From positions 180,177-244,176 of the forward strand of contig NW_019173979.1 of the NCBI RefSeq assembly GCF_001642475.1: a stretch of 64,000 nt of DNA, in the 5' to 3' direction. This DNA comes from Fonsecaea monophora. Lineage: Eukaryota; Ascomycota; Eurotiomycetes; Chaetothyriales; Herpotrichiellaceae. Shown here piece after piece: positions 32,775 through 44,655 of this stretch. The translations under genes were made by a program, and so were the position numbers. The stretch's first letter is position 1, and every line of letters starts with the position of its first letter. The notes beneath the pieces were generated by a model. That model was not told where the DNA came from. It saw only the letters and a program-made list of their open reading frames with translations, and made no database searches.

Positions 32775-34457
32775 ATCACCGGTCACGAGCCACAACACTT
32801 TTTGGAGAGGTAAACGACCAAGTGTTTTGCTCTCGGGTATGATGCGTGTAGCAGTGCTCTACTTTCCGCTTCATGGTTTGTGTTCTGTCAGTGATACCCA
32901 GATGAACGAATTTTCTTCTCTTGTCAATCTGACTCGCGGTGGGATGGGAGGTCCGTAATATGGTGAAATGATGGCAGATGGGAGTTCCACATTAATGGCC
33001 GAATGGGGGCGCATATTGCGCTGAGATAGGTCGGGCTGGCCACCAATGCGACGGCGTTTGGGAGAATTGGGAAAACCGAAAGAAAGCCCTGTGGCGCCAC
33101 CAGGGGGATCACCGACCGTTAGCACCTCGCGCAGGGCGAGTGGGGATCATGGTCATGGGCATGATGAAGATTGACGTGGAAATATGTGGGAAGGGCCGGT
33201 CACAAAAGTTTTGGATTGCTGGAATGACTGACCACTGCTATTCCGGAGGCATCTTTTGTCGATAATTTAATGTCAGGACGGGGAAGTGGTTGAACACATG
33301 GACCGTGGCCTTGCCTAATCACAATCACAAAGTCGAGTTCAAACGTCCAACCTTTTGTCTCACACCATGTATATAAGTTTTGGCAAGTAGGAAATGGAAT
33401 GTCAATGGATGAGCCCCCTTTTTGTCTTGGCTTCCAATCGATTTGTTTCTCGTCTTCGCGGCCCGGCACCAACGCAGTCATTCGCCAAGCTGTCCGCGCG
33501 AATCTGTTCGTCATGGAGCCAGCAATGAATGATGGTATATCAAAAGTCCTTCAGCGCAGGTCTTGCCGCATTCAGCGTACACTAGACATGAGGTCCTGAT
33601 GGGCAAGAGCTTTCATATACGGACAGCCCAGACGCTGATGAAGAGTCTGGCGTCATTATGATTCACTTGCGCTGTCGTGATACCTATGGTGGCAGTGGCC
33701 AGCAGAAGAAAGATTAGGGATCACCTCGGCACATACAAGTAGCTCCACGGTGTCAATATCCAATCATGCCTTGGACATTGTCATTGGTCAGCAGCAAGCC
33801 ACAACGATGGATCTCAAGGTGCTTGGCGGGCCAGCTCTGCCCGTCTAGAGCATTGAATATATCAGCGACCCTCGTATCCCAGCCAAGCGGTGCGATGCAC
33901 AACAGCGGACCACTAAATGATAACCAATGTTCAAGGTCGTTCTGGACGACATTCGGACGGAACATGAGGCATCGGAATTCCTCCGACGCCCCGAAATTCG
34001 GAACCCCGCATTACAAGGCCCCACTATCTCCATGCTGAGACTTGGCAGCTTTTTGCTGTTTGCTGGTGTAGCCGTCCCCATTTGGTAAAGGGAACCCAGC
34101 TTGTCCCGGGTCGATGTGTCTTAGCAGGTCTGGCGATCTGACGACACCAGAGGATACGGCCAGGACTAACCCAGGTATAAGTCCAAGAGGGGGCTAATGG
34201 TCGAGGATCGTCTCCACCTTTTTTCCTTCTCCAAGACCCAGTAGTCCGTGTGTGCAATATCTCGTCTCCTTCATCTCCGTCTTCCCTCCAGCCACCTCCG
34301 GGGTGAAGTCCTGATTGACCTCAATCACACAGCAATATATACTGGGTTCCGCTGCTTGCTGCCTTGAACGTTCTGATCTCTTTTCCTACGAGGACTGCGG
34401 ACTACGGTAGATGGGAAAGCGACACTGACTGGCTCGGGCAAACTCACCTGCTGCAAC
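32775..34457. other. Intergenic, 1.7 kb
   Basis: 3' region of the GATA factor and promoter of the acyl-CoA synthetase. No frame of convincing composition on either strand, and no RNA gene was recognised. Confidence 0.5.
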
Positions 34458-36444
34458 ATGGTGGACATGAGCTCCGTTGTCCCGGTTTCGCCTCTACGTC
34501 TACCTAAATCATTCAACTTTGCCAGCGATGTCGTCGACTATTGGGCTAAAAAGGATCCCTCGCTGGTAGCCCTCTACTGGACCGATCAATCACTCAGCGC
34601 GGTACGGCGACTGACCTACAGGCATTTCTCGCGCCAGTCGCAACGCATAGCAAGCCTTTTGGCATCCTTGGGCATTAAGCAGGGCGAAATAGCCATCATC
34701 ATCGCGCCACGAGTCCCTGAATGGTGGGAGATTGCGACAGCCTGTCTCCGCTCTGGGGTCATCTTGTGCCCGTGCACGACGCTGTTGGTGGACAAGGACA
34801 TAGAGTACCGCCTCCAAGTCTCCCGCGCTGCTGCTTTCATCGGAGATGCCGCGTCGGTGGCCAAATGCCTCAAGGTCCGCGGTGGTTGTGCCGATCTACG
34901 CACCATCATCCAAATAGATGGAAAAGCGCCTTCAGGGGTCGTTGACTTCTATTCGGCACTGAACAAAATCCCCTTCGACGCCACATTTGCCGTCCCCAGG
35001 TCTCTAGGCCCAAAGTCTCCAGGCATGATATTCTTTACTTCCGGCACTACGGGGCCGCCAAAAATGGTTCTTCACACGCAGACATCATATCCCCTCGCGC
35101 ACGCCCTCACCGGGATTCACTGGCTGGATCTGTCGCCCGGCAAGATATACTGGGCCCTCTCGGAGCAAGGCTGGGCTAAAGCTGCATGGTCATGGCTATC
35201 TACATGGAATTGCGGCGCCACAGTCTTCATCCACGATGACAGGTTGGCTTTCAATCCGCGTCGGACCATCGAGGTCTTGCACCGGTTCCCTATCACGACA
35301 TTCTGCGCTCCGCCGACGGTGTACCGACAACTTGTTCTCGACGAGAGCCGGCGCTTTTTCGCCACGGAACAAGGCACGCCACAGGCACTGCTCCACTGTT
35401 GCGGCGCAGGCGAGCCTCTCAACGAGAGTGTGGTCCGCATCTGGAAGGAGATGACGGGCGGCATCGAGATTTTCGACGGCTATGGACAAACCGAGACGAT
35501 CGTCGTCTGCGCGAACCAGAAAGTCAACAAGGTCAAGCCGGGCAGTATGGGGAAGCCACTCCCCGGCGTGCCTCTGACCATCATCGATCCCGAAGGAAAT
35601 CCCGTGGCACCCGGAACGGAAGGAGACATTGGCATTGCGGTGGCGAATACGAGGAGCGACTCAGATTTCTTCGGATTCTTCGAGGGATACATCGACAAGT
35701 CTACCGGGGTGCTCGACACAAAGATCAAGACGTATCCCAATGGCAAGAAGTTCTTTGTCACGGGCGACCGTGCGACGAGAGACGAGGATGGATATTTCTG
35801 GTTCGTGGGCCGAGCGGACGATGTGATCAACTCGAGCGGATACAGGATAGGTGAGTTGTCCGACCATGTCTTTTTCAAACGCTTCCCTTTTTTCTTCCTG
35901 AGCACACAGGGACGCTGCGGGGTCTGGTGGAGCATAACCCACTCTCATATATGAGCTTGGAATTACCGCGAAGGCGAACTTCCTGCGCCTCCCACCTGGA
36001 AAGGGCTCCCTCGCCTTTTTCCGGTGTGGTGTCAACCACATCGACAAAGACACACTCGAGTCGCTACAATGAACTCCTCACTGACTGACTGGTGTTTTAC
36101 TCACAGGCCCGTTCGAGGTCGAATCAACCCTCAAGCTGCACCCGGCGGTGGTCGAATCCGCCGTCGTGGCCTCTCCAGACCCGCAGCGCGACGAAGTCGT
36201 CAAAGCCTTCATCGTGCTCACCGAATCCGCCGCGGCCAAGGCCAAAGCGTCCCGCGCGGCTAGCGACGCGCTGGTCAAGGAGATCCAGGACTTTTGCAAG
36301 CAGAACGCTGCGCCGTACAAGTACCCGCGGCGGATCGAGTTCGTCGAGGCCTCCTTCTTGCCCAAGACCATTTCTGGCAAGATCAAGCGGGCGGAGCTGA
36401 AGGCGCTCGAGAGGAGGAGGGCGAAACAGGCTGCTAAGTTGTAG
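34458..36444 (+). CDS. Acyl-CoA synthetase, medium-chain (ACSM-like) type
   Basis: Exon 1 (34458-35850) and exon 2 (36107-36444) flank an unusually long 256-nt intron (GTGAGT donor, CTCACAG acceptor), giving 576 residues. ANL-superfamily motifs are in order: the P-loop FFTSGTTGPPKMV, DGYGQTET (A5), VTGDRATRDEDGYFWFVGRADD (A7-A8) and, across the splice, SGYRIGPFEVE. The C-terminal catalytic-lysine segment is SFLPKTISGKIKRAEL. The enzyme should activate a carboxylic acid to acyl-AMP and then acyl-CoA. The WALSEQGWAKAAWSWLSTW segment is typical of acetoacetyl/medium-chain family members. No peroxisomal PTS1 is evident; the C-terminus ends KQAAKL, which resembles a weak PTS1 (AKL). A second ATG, MSSVV, follows at 34467. 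Confidence 0.93.
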
Positions 36445-37248
36445 GGACCATTTTACCGTTCATCAGGGGAGTGTGTTGGCCTTGCGGGGACGGGGGCGGA
36501 AGAGTTCATGCTATCCTCGAGGAGCAGGTTGAGGTGTCGAGTGGAGTGGAGTGGAGTGGTAAGTGTCCCTGCCTGTCCGCCTGTCAAGGAGTGGGTTGTG
36601 TCTTGAGTTGTGGCGCCGACTGATGATAACAACTCTAGCACCAGATACCAGATATCCGAATATTCAGAAAATGAGAGCCTTGGACGAATTGGAGTTAGTA
36701 GCGACCGTACGATAATTAACACCGGTGTTGGCGCGCAGTTTGATCGATATACTGTAGATGTACCCGCGGACTGCCGTCTAATGTTGGGAGAACATGGTGT
36801 GGGACGGACAGAGTTGGAAAGACTTTTTCAGTATAGAGCAGCAAACACTTCGTATATAGCAATAGCGTCGCCCATCTGGTTCAAACGGGGTGCATGTGAG
36901 ACTTGTGGTGTGAAAGGTCAGTATGGGATGATATAACCCCAGCTTCAACAGGACCTGTTAGCTCGCCTCTCGCCTTATATGGCTATGGTTAATACCTCGC
37001 TACCAGGCAAGTTCACCGCGCAGTCGAATCAATCATTCAAGTATGAAGACAAGGTGATGTCATCCGCCGAGATGAGGCAAACGAGGCAAACAGAACAAAC
37101 ATACAAAAACATCAAAGTACCCTCGTGACCATCACCCCCATGCACCATGAGAAGAGAGCAGACATGTACTGAGAACTGTAAACGTAAACGGTCTCGGACA
37201 TGCTATGCCATGATCTGGCTGCGATCGAGACCCCAAGATCTTCACAAG
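36445..37248. other. Intergenic with a GAGTG repeat
   Basis: Contains four tandem GAGTG units at about 36539-36560. No gene is supported. Confidence 0.5.
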
Positions 37249-38560
37249 ATGACCATCACGGAGGCCCCTTTTTCTTCTTCAGTTGACTCGACCCTCTTCC
37301 CTCTGTGCACGTTCCTCCTCAGCGTCTATACCCTGGGCGTCTCGGCCGATGTCTTCGTCTCCTCCACCGCCCGCTTCGCCCACCGTCTGCATGTCTCCGA
37401 GACACTCGTGTCGCTCCTCACCGCCGGCGCCGAGTGGGAAGAACTCGCCGTCGTGATCGCCGCCGTCGCCCAGCACCAACCTAAGCTCGCGTTGGGAAAC
37501 GTCCTGGGGAGCTGCGTGGCGAACGTTCTCGGTGCGTTCTCACTGGGCGTCTTGGCTCAGAGGGAGGTTGTCGTCCAGTACGATGTGAGCGCGAAGATCT
37601 ATGCCGTTGTCTTGTTCGGCGTCACCACCGGTGTGGCCGTGCTTTGGGGCTTTGGCCGGCTCGAAGGCCACGTCTACGGGGCCATCCTGGTGGTGGCGTT
37701 CGCGTCGTATCTAGCTGGTATCGGGTGGTCCATCTATCGGGGCGAGCTGGAGGCGCCCGAGGAATCGGATGCAGAGTCTGATGTCGACAGTGTGGACTCT
37801 GGAGACGATAGAGGTCCAGATGATCCCCGGGACGGTGTCTCTCGCGGCGACCATTCGGGGGACGAGGAGGTTGACGAGTCCACTGCCCTGGTAGGGCGAA
37901 GGAGAACGCGGCCATCCACTCTCTCTTATTTGGTCAAGCTGTTCCTCGCCTTCGTCGCACTCTCGATCAGCGGCTATGTCCTCTCACACTCCTCCCAGTC
38001 ACTGGCGGCGCGGTTCAACATCTCCCAAACCGTATTCGGAGCCACCCTCCTCTCCCTGGCCACTACTCTGCCAGAGAAGTTTGTCGCCGTCATCAGCGGT
38101 CACCGAGGCCACCCAGGAATGTAAGTTCAACACTATCACACACACACACTCCCTCCCTCTCTCCTCAAACCGGGCGGTGAAACGTGAAAACCCGGGCATC
38201 TGAACCCGCTAGCAATGTCTCCCCCTCCGAAGGTTTACGGTTTACATCACTCCGTCATATTCTGCAAAACATACATACCTAGGTATTCGAGCCACACTAA
38301 CGAGAACCTCCTACAGCACGGTAGCAAACACTGTAGGAAGCAACATCTTCCTGCTGACCCTCTGCCTCGGCGTGACCATCCTGAGCTCAAACAGTCTGGC
38401 CCAGGGTTCGAGCTACACCAACGAGATCGTGTGGACCTGGACGACGTCGGCGTTTTTGACCGTTATGATCATGCTCGGCACGCACCGGTTGGTCGGTCTG
38501 GCCATGCTGATGGCATACGTGGCGTTTATAGTCCTTGAATTTACACTGTACAAGCCTTGA
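37249..38560 (+). CDS. Sodium/calcium exchanger-like cation transporter
   Basis: Exon 1 (37249-38120) and exon 2 (38317-38560) are joined at GTAAGT and CTACAG, giving 371 residues; an upstream in-frame ATG at 37147 is possible but its product is not hydrophobic. Two homologous membrane halves are visible. The alpha-1 repeat reads GAEWEELAVVIAAVAQ...LALGNVLGSCVANVLGA and the alpha-2 repeat reads LATTLPEKFVAVISGH then, after splicing, TVANTVGSNIFLLTLCLG. They are separated by an acidic loop rich in D, E and S (residues about 165-210). This is the Na_Ca_ex fold; such carriers exchange Ca2+ or other cations against Na+, K+ or H+. In alpha-1 the usual S-x-PE is replaced by AEWEE, so ion selectivity is uncertain. 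The 3' end lies 72 bp from the convergent Rgp1 gene. Confidence 0.88.
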
Positions 38561-38632
38561 ACGAAGAAGGGGCAGCGCCGCTCTAATAATTTCCCAAAGA
38601 CTCTCTCGCGTTCTTTCTTTCACATCGTTCTT

Positions 38633-40981
38633 CTAAACAGGGACACCGACAATTTCCTCACCCTCCTTGCCGTCGGGGACCAGATCGCCGTAGACGGTGA
38701 TGGGTATGACTACCTCGAACGTGTCACATTCCAAATTCTCCGCCGCGACATTGACCGTGCCGCGCTCGTCATTGACCACCTCCTCAAGCAGGTCCGTTAC
38801 AGCCTGTACGTCGCCCTCGTCGGTCTCGGCCGGCTTGATGGTTCCAAACTCGAAGCGCAGACTCCAGTCGAGATTGACCCCGGAGGTGACGAACGTGGGC
38901 GTCGCCGAGGCGGGGATGCTCGGCGCAAACGTCGCGCGTCGCGCGAAGAGGATGTTCTCGGCCCGCGCGGCGTAGACCTTCCGCGTGATGCGGTTGATGG
39001 TGTGGACGGAGCGGACGGCGAGGGACGGGGCGACTTTCTCGCACGTCTCGAGGGTCGATTTTAGGGAGGCGCAGGGCACTTGGCCCTCGGAGAAGTCGAT
39101 GACGGCGGTGACGGTCTCGCCGAGCCGGTGGAGTGGGCGGTCGATGACGATGACCGCGACTCGCGACCCGTTCCGCGATATCTCGAAGCGGTTTGGACTC
39201 GATTCGCTGTCCGAGAGGGAGTTGCTGAAGAGGATGGCGCGGTCGATGGCGTGGAGCGCCTTGCCGCGAGCCCCTGCGTCGTGGGAACTCAGAAACGCGT
39301 CCATCGTCCCCGAGCTCGACTGCCGCCGGCGGTTGCGGTCCAGGAGCGTGTCCACAAACTGCAGAAACTCCAGACTGGACTTCTCGGCCGCCTGCGTGGT
39401 CGGGGTGGCCGCTTCTTCGTGGTCGTGCGGTGCAGAAATAGACTTTGTGCGGGCGAGATCGCGTAGAATGACATGCGGTTGCATCAGATCGTGGCCGTAG
39501 ATTTCGCCGTCGTGACTGACCCCCGGGAACACGCGGATGGGGATGCTGACTTGGCGCACCGTGTGCACGTCTCGACTCCCCGGCACGCCCTGCACGCCGA
39601 CCGTCAGGGTGTACGCGATCTTGATAGCCTTGCCGCGGTGGCTGGACGGCAGACCCCGCGGGAGCGGGTAGGTGTAGGAGTAGCTCTGCTCCTCGCCGGG
39701 CTCGAGGTGCATGTCGACGAACAACAGTGACTGCGGCGTCGAGAGGATGGGGATGGCGCGCGAGCTGGTTACGGCGTGCATCGCCTTGACGCTGCTCATC
39801 TCCTCGCCGCCCATGAGGCTGTTCAGGGAACCCCCCAGCGCGTTGAGGTTGAAGTGGCCCAGAAAGCCGCTGTTCGGGCGTGGCTTCTTGACCCCGACCA
39901 CTCCGCCGCCCGCCTGCCCACCCAGGAACCCTTTGCTTTTCACCTCCTCAAAGTGGGACTGGTCGATCAGCGAGGCGTCCAGCGTGAACGTGGCGCTCAG
40001 TTGCGCATAGCCCATCAGGAGATTCACGGCCTGGGGCCGGAGCGGCGGTCTCAGCGGCAGGCGCCGCGGAATTGCGGCAGAAGAGTTGATCCATGTCGGA
40101 CGGTGTTCTGACACAATTGAAGGTTGCTCCGACATGAGCGTTTCTTGCGAGTGGTTGCTGAGCGAGTAGAAGTCGCCGCTGCTCCTTTCGCTGGCGGGGT
40201 CGTGGCCACCCGCTCCCGAAGTTCTAGCAGCCTCGCTAGAGTCGATAGGGCTGGGGATTTGCAGGTCATTGCGCTCATTGTCCGAGTTCTGGCTCCTGGC
40301 GGTTTCTGAGGTCGGAATGTGTCTCATGTCGGAAGAGGAATCGCGGCTCCCACTAGCCGCCGCGGACAAGGGACTTCGTCGGCCTCCTCTAGGTGGTGGT
40401 TGAAGGCTAGTCGGAGACTCTCGGTGATATTGCTGGCTGGGTCTTCTTTGCGGAGTCATGTGTGGGTGAGCTGGGAATGGTCATTCAAACTGTTGCTAGC
40501 CCTCATTCAAGGATGAAATGAACTAACCATGATGAATCTGCACGGTCGAGGACCGCGAATGAGCTGGCCTTTTGGGCTTCGCTCTGCCCCCAGAGGCACC
40601 GTGGTCAACATCCCCCACGATGGTTGGCGACGTCAGCGAGATTATCGACACGGATCTCTGTTGCTTGTGGCCTGGCCTTTGGGCGGGCTGGTCAGGTCCC
40701 TGCTCGTGGCTGTTCGGTCGGCCATTCTGGCCATTCTGGCTCAGCCTGAGCACAGTACTGGGCTTTGTCGACTGAGCGGCGGCAAGCTGACTGATGCTCT
40801 CACGCCTCTGCCGTCGGAGGCTTTGAAAGGACGGTGTCAAGGGCTCGGACGAAGACGCGACATTTCTAAAGGTGATGGTGCATCGGAGCTGCTCGCCCGC
40901 AAACACGGATTGATCATGGAAGCGGACGGCTACATGGATGTCAGAATGCATACCACGCCAGCGAGGCTGAATGGAGAACAA
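38633..40981 (-). CDS. rgp1: Rgp1 family protein, subunit of the Ric1-Rgp1 Rab GEF
   Basis: Exon 1 (40981-40528) and exon 2 (40470-38633) are joined by a 57-nt intron (GTTAGT donor, TTCCCAG acceptor), giving 763 residues. The N-terminus SDIHVAVRFHDQSVFAGE and CTITFRNVA is the arrestin-like beta start of Rgp1. A long serine/proline-rich, probably disordered linker of about 200 residues follows. The conserved core contains LLMGYAQLSATFTLDASLID, then SYSYTYPLPRGLPSSHRGKA with IKIAYTLTVGVQG, and the end reads TFEVVIPITVYGDL. With Ric1, Rgp1 activates the Rab Ypt6 on Golgi membranes and promotes endosome-to-Golgi retrieval. Confidence 0.93.
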
Positions 40982-41222
40982 GGATGAGTGGGTTGGCCTT
41001 TGTGAGAAGGAAACGAGCGTCGTGCTCGATATAAAATGGCGGAGAAACGAAGAGCCAGAGTTGAATGTCGTGGGGCCAGCGGCAGAACTCCGGCAATTCG
41101 ACCGGATTGATTGATGGACGACCTTTCGTCTGCGCGGTTTCTATATAATCATGAACGAGATGCGTGAACGTAACATGATATCATTAGAATTCGTACATTA
41201 TATTATACAGGGCCGAGTCGCT

Positions 41223-42624
41223 TCAAGCGCTCACTCCAACTTGCGCGGCAACCTTCTCAGTCGTCCGCGCCAGACCATTATTGGCATAGAAATCCATGGG
41301 ATAAGTTCCGTCTCCCTTTTCCCATCCTTGCTGCGCGCCCAGCACCACAAGAGCCTCGTAGGGTGTCAAGAGTGGGCGCGGGAAAGCGTAGCCCCAGTCG
41401 ATGCTCAGCCTGGGACAGGCTATCTGTACCCAACAGTCCACGTCTTCAAACAGGGCAAGCTTCCCAGGGAATATTTCACTGAGTAAGAGATTGACGTATG
41501 GTATGCCCTCTCTATCAAGGTATTTCTCGAGCATTGTCAGGATATGAGGGTTGCCCTGTCTTCCCAGTGCCCCGAGTATGAGACCCCATCTCTTGGCTTT
41601 CTTTGCGGTGCTGATGGCCGCGGCACGCATGTCCAGCATCTCCTCGTGCGAATATGTTTCTCTGGACAGTTTTCGAGAGTACGGATCGTATCGATAAGCT
41701 GGGATATGGGGGTTTGCGATCATGGCTGCTTCTAGGTGGAAGCGACCGTCGCCCAGGTACAGGATCAGATCAACATTGGCATCCGGGCTGATCTTGGGCG
41801 CAGTACAACCCAGAACTTCGCCCTTGCTCAGCGGCATGATTTGTGGCACCACCAACTTCAGACCTTCAGCCTCGAGAGCCGGCCTGATGGTGTGGAGTGT
41901 GGCATTGAACTGGATGGTACCCACCATGGCGATTGTCTTTCCGGGGGGTATGTTTCGAGACAACGTGCTTACTAGGTGTTTCGTGTCGATGGAGATGTCA
42001 ACAAAAATATACAGAGTCGCAATCTCGGTGGCAGAGACCGGTATCAAACAGCTATGAGCGTAGTGGACAAGCAGATCACATCCTAGGGCTCGTGCGGTGT
42101 AGTCATCGATACAGCATGCGCCGTACGTGACGTCTCCCATGATCAAAGTCTCTGTGCCGGGGCAGAATTGAGTCAAGATGTCTGAGATGGTTGTGGCAAA
42201 CATCAGCAACCCTTCGGGAAATTGTAGGGCCACTCTCTTAGCCTCAAGGGTTCTTATGCGATGGATGGTCTTGGGGATCTCAAAGCTGTAATTGTGAGGG
42301 AGTAGGGCAATCGCGGCTTGGATATCGGGGTCTTCGAGGATTTCGGAGGGTACCTGGTTCAGGACTCTGGGAGCCTTTCGCCGATCTGGTTCACGGTCAG
42401 GATGTGTGGTCTGCGAGGGTGAAAGCACGGGGATTATCCTCATTACCTTGATGAGAGACGGCAGTGGTTTCCTCCACGGAGGACCCCTCAGTCTCACCCC
42501 TTCGCTGCCTCGCCTGCGCCTCTGCTGTGCGTCTTCCCACGAACCGTCTCTTGGGTGTTCTGTTACTGGGGGCATTTTCATCGGCAGCGGAGGGAAAAGC
42601 ACCAGGCATGGAGACTCCGTCCAT
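41223..42624 (-). CDS. dph1: Diphthamide biosynthesis protein 1 (Dph1)
   Basis: Exon 1 (42624-42447) and exon 2 (42385-41223) flank a 61-nt intron (GTAATG donor, CTGACC branch, AACCAG acceptor). The product is 446 residues, close to the family norm. Exon 1 starts MDGVSMPGAF and carries the basic KRRFVGRR segment. Exon 2 has NYSFEIPKTIHRI, LQFPEGLLMFA and the three cysteine sites of the radical-SAM-like 4Fe-4S cluster: DVTYGACCIDD, VLGCTAPK and QIACPRLSIDWGYAFPRP. Dph1 with Dph2 transfers the 3-amino-3-carboxypropyl group of SAM to the target histidine of elongation factor 2. The start lies 357 bp from the divergent Dsc2-like gene. Confidence 0.95.
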
Positions 42625-42981
42625 CTTTTGGCTGCTGGCGCTCAACCGCGGGGCTCTTGGGCGAGTGGCTTTTTTTGTGGTTGTTGGGCAGAGAATATGA
42701 AAAAGTTTGGACAATCTGATGGATGCCACTTTCAACTCCAAATCGCAGCCTTGGGAAATCTGTCTGCGGGGGAAGTACCAGTCTCCACCTGCGTTGAAAT
42801 TGTCAAACTGTAGCAAATATAAAGCGGCATTATTACATACCTGGCCTCTGGGGGATATCAAGCACCCTGGCACCCGAATTGCGCAACTTATATTAGGCTT
42901 CCTGAAACACAAGCTCTGTCCTAGCCCGCCTTCAAATCCCAGGCCAGGCTCCATGATCACCGACTCTTCTCGACAGCCAAC

Positions 42982-43842
42982 ATGGTCACGACCTCAGGCT
43001 TCAGCCACACCCCGGTCACCCGGCTCCTGATCCTAAGCTCCGTTGGCTTGTCCATCCTCGTGTCCACGCTCTCCATCCAGTACCTCCTACCTGTCCGACC
43101 ACACCCGCATCTGTGGCCGTACCTGCAATTCTCCCGCCTCCTGACCTACCAGGTCGCACACACCAGCTCGACCGAGCTGCTGTTCTCCGCCGTCCTGCTA
43201 TACCAGTTCCGAGTCCTCGAAAGGATATGGGGGAGCCGCAAGTTTGCGAGTTTTATCGCCGTGGTCTTCTGGTGCAATGTCGTGGTCGTGCCCGCGCTGG
43301 TGGTCCTGCTCAAGCTTGTGACCCTGGGCTGGTACAACTACCTACCGAGCGGGTCGGCCGGGCTCGTGTTTGCCCTGCTGAGCGCATGGGCGGAGGAGGT
43401 GCCACGCATATACAGGTACAAGATCGCCACGGGGTCACCGGCCGCGACGGCGGGCGGCGGACCACAACAAGTGCCAGGTGTCATTTTGAGTGACAAGTCC
43501 ACCACGTACCTGCTGGCGGCGCAGTTGGCGCTCAGCCAGTTTCCCTATTCCATCCTGCCCGCCGCCGTAGGGTGGACGGTAGGTACGGCGTGGATGGGCG
43601 AACTGCTGCCTGGCGGACTGGCCAGATGGAGGATCCCCGCGTGGATGGTCGGCGAATCGAGCAAGAGAAAAGAACGAGACCGATACGAAGGGCTCAGGCG
43701 CCGGTTGGAGGAAGAAGGCAGTTCGGCCGACGGAATGAGGACCGTCAGCGACCGAGTTGGTGCTGGCGGAGCAGAGCAGGAGAGTCAGAGGCGAGGAGGC
43801 TTTGGCAGGCAGATACTGGGATATTTCACGGGATCTTCTTGA
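42982..43842 (+). CDS. Rhomboid-like membrane protein, Dsc2/UBAC2 type
   Basis: A single exon encodes 286 residues. Five to six hydrophobic segments are visible, starting VTRLLILSSVGLSILVS, then LWPYLQFSRLLTYQVAH, ELLFSAVLLYQFRVLERIWG, FASFIAVVFWCNVVVVPALV and SQFPYSILPAAVGWTVG. The WRIPAWMVG motif follows the last segment. This is the order found in rhomboid pseudoproteases of the UBAC2/Dsc2 group: no catalytic Ser in a GxSG motif was seen, although SGSAGLVFAL lies in the right area. Dsc2 (DscB) belongs to the Golgi Dsc E3 ligase complex that supports SREBP cleavage and azole and hypoxia tolerance in aspergilli. The C-terminal tail is charged and I see no clear UBA domain. A different TMEM115/rhomboid-like role is the main alternative. 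Confidence 0.75.
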   Translation: MVTTSGFSHTPVTRLLILSSVGLSILVSTLSIQYLLPVRPHPHLWPYLQFSRLLTYQVAHTSSTELLFSAVLLYQFRVLERIWGSRKFASFIAVVFWCNVVVVPALVVLLKLVTLGWYNYLPSGSAGLVFALLSAWAEEVPRIYRYKIATGSPAATAGGGPQQVPGVILSDKSTTYLLAAQLALSQFPYSILPAAVGWTVGTAWMGELLPGGLARWRIPAWMVGESSKRKERDRYEGLRRRLEEEGSSADGMRTVSDRVGAGGAEQESQRRGGFGRQILGYFTGSS

Positions 43843-44655
43843 GGAACGCCGGTTCTCACGCCTTCAAACATAGACGTAGTCTTTGCCGGCAGGAAAGCCC
43901 TCTCAACAAGAGGCCATCCAAGACCTTTTGAAATATTGCATCGGAAACGCCGCAAAAGACCACCTTTGCTTTTATCTGCATTTGTATCTGCCATGGGGTA
44001 GAGGTGTCGAATCTACCACACCTTGATCCCGACAAGATAACGGGCTAGGGGGTTAAAAGCCGCATCACGTATCCTTGCAGGTGAGAGTGCATGTGTGGGC
44101 ATACGAGGATCGACAAGGGGACTTGGTCAGTGTTCCAGGAGATAGAGGTCAAGATACGGGAAGAGAGAGAGTGTGTGTGTAAAGAGAAGAGACGTGCCCT
44201 CTCGATAGTCTTCTAATCTATGCTAGCAGCAAATGATATCTCTCTCTATCTATGTAGGTCTCGACCATCTTTCCGTTCCTTGCGGGCAGGGAAAGAGTCA
44301 TAACCAAGTTCCAACTATTGAGCTTGTTGATGAAGGGGCATCGAGCTCTATTGAAGGTCGATCCTGCGTATCTCATCGAGATTTGATACTGACTAGATGG
44401 CCTTGAACGAATCATGCGGTGTAGCTGCCTTCGAACGTAGTTTAACCTGGTTTGCTGGTAGGCGGACACATCGGCCGACCCAACGGACTCGTCTGTCGTG
44501 GTCATGCACTGGCTTCTCTTTTGTTCCGTCGCAGAGACATGGCTTGTTGCACTCCCAGAGGGGACTTCTAGTGATCGAAACAGAGACTCTTAAGGGAGAG
44601 TCGATCCATCTTTATGAATAGGAAGCTGAATCCCGAGATCCCACGAATGGATCTT
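43843..44655. other. Intergenic between convergent genes
   Basis: 3' flanks of the Dsc2-like and Tfb1 genes. Short GAGAGA/GTGTGT tracts occur near 44163-44180. No gene is supported. Confidence 0.5.
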
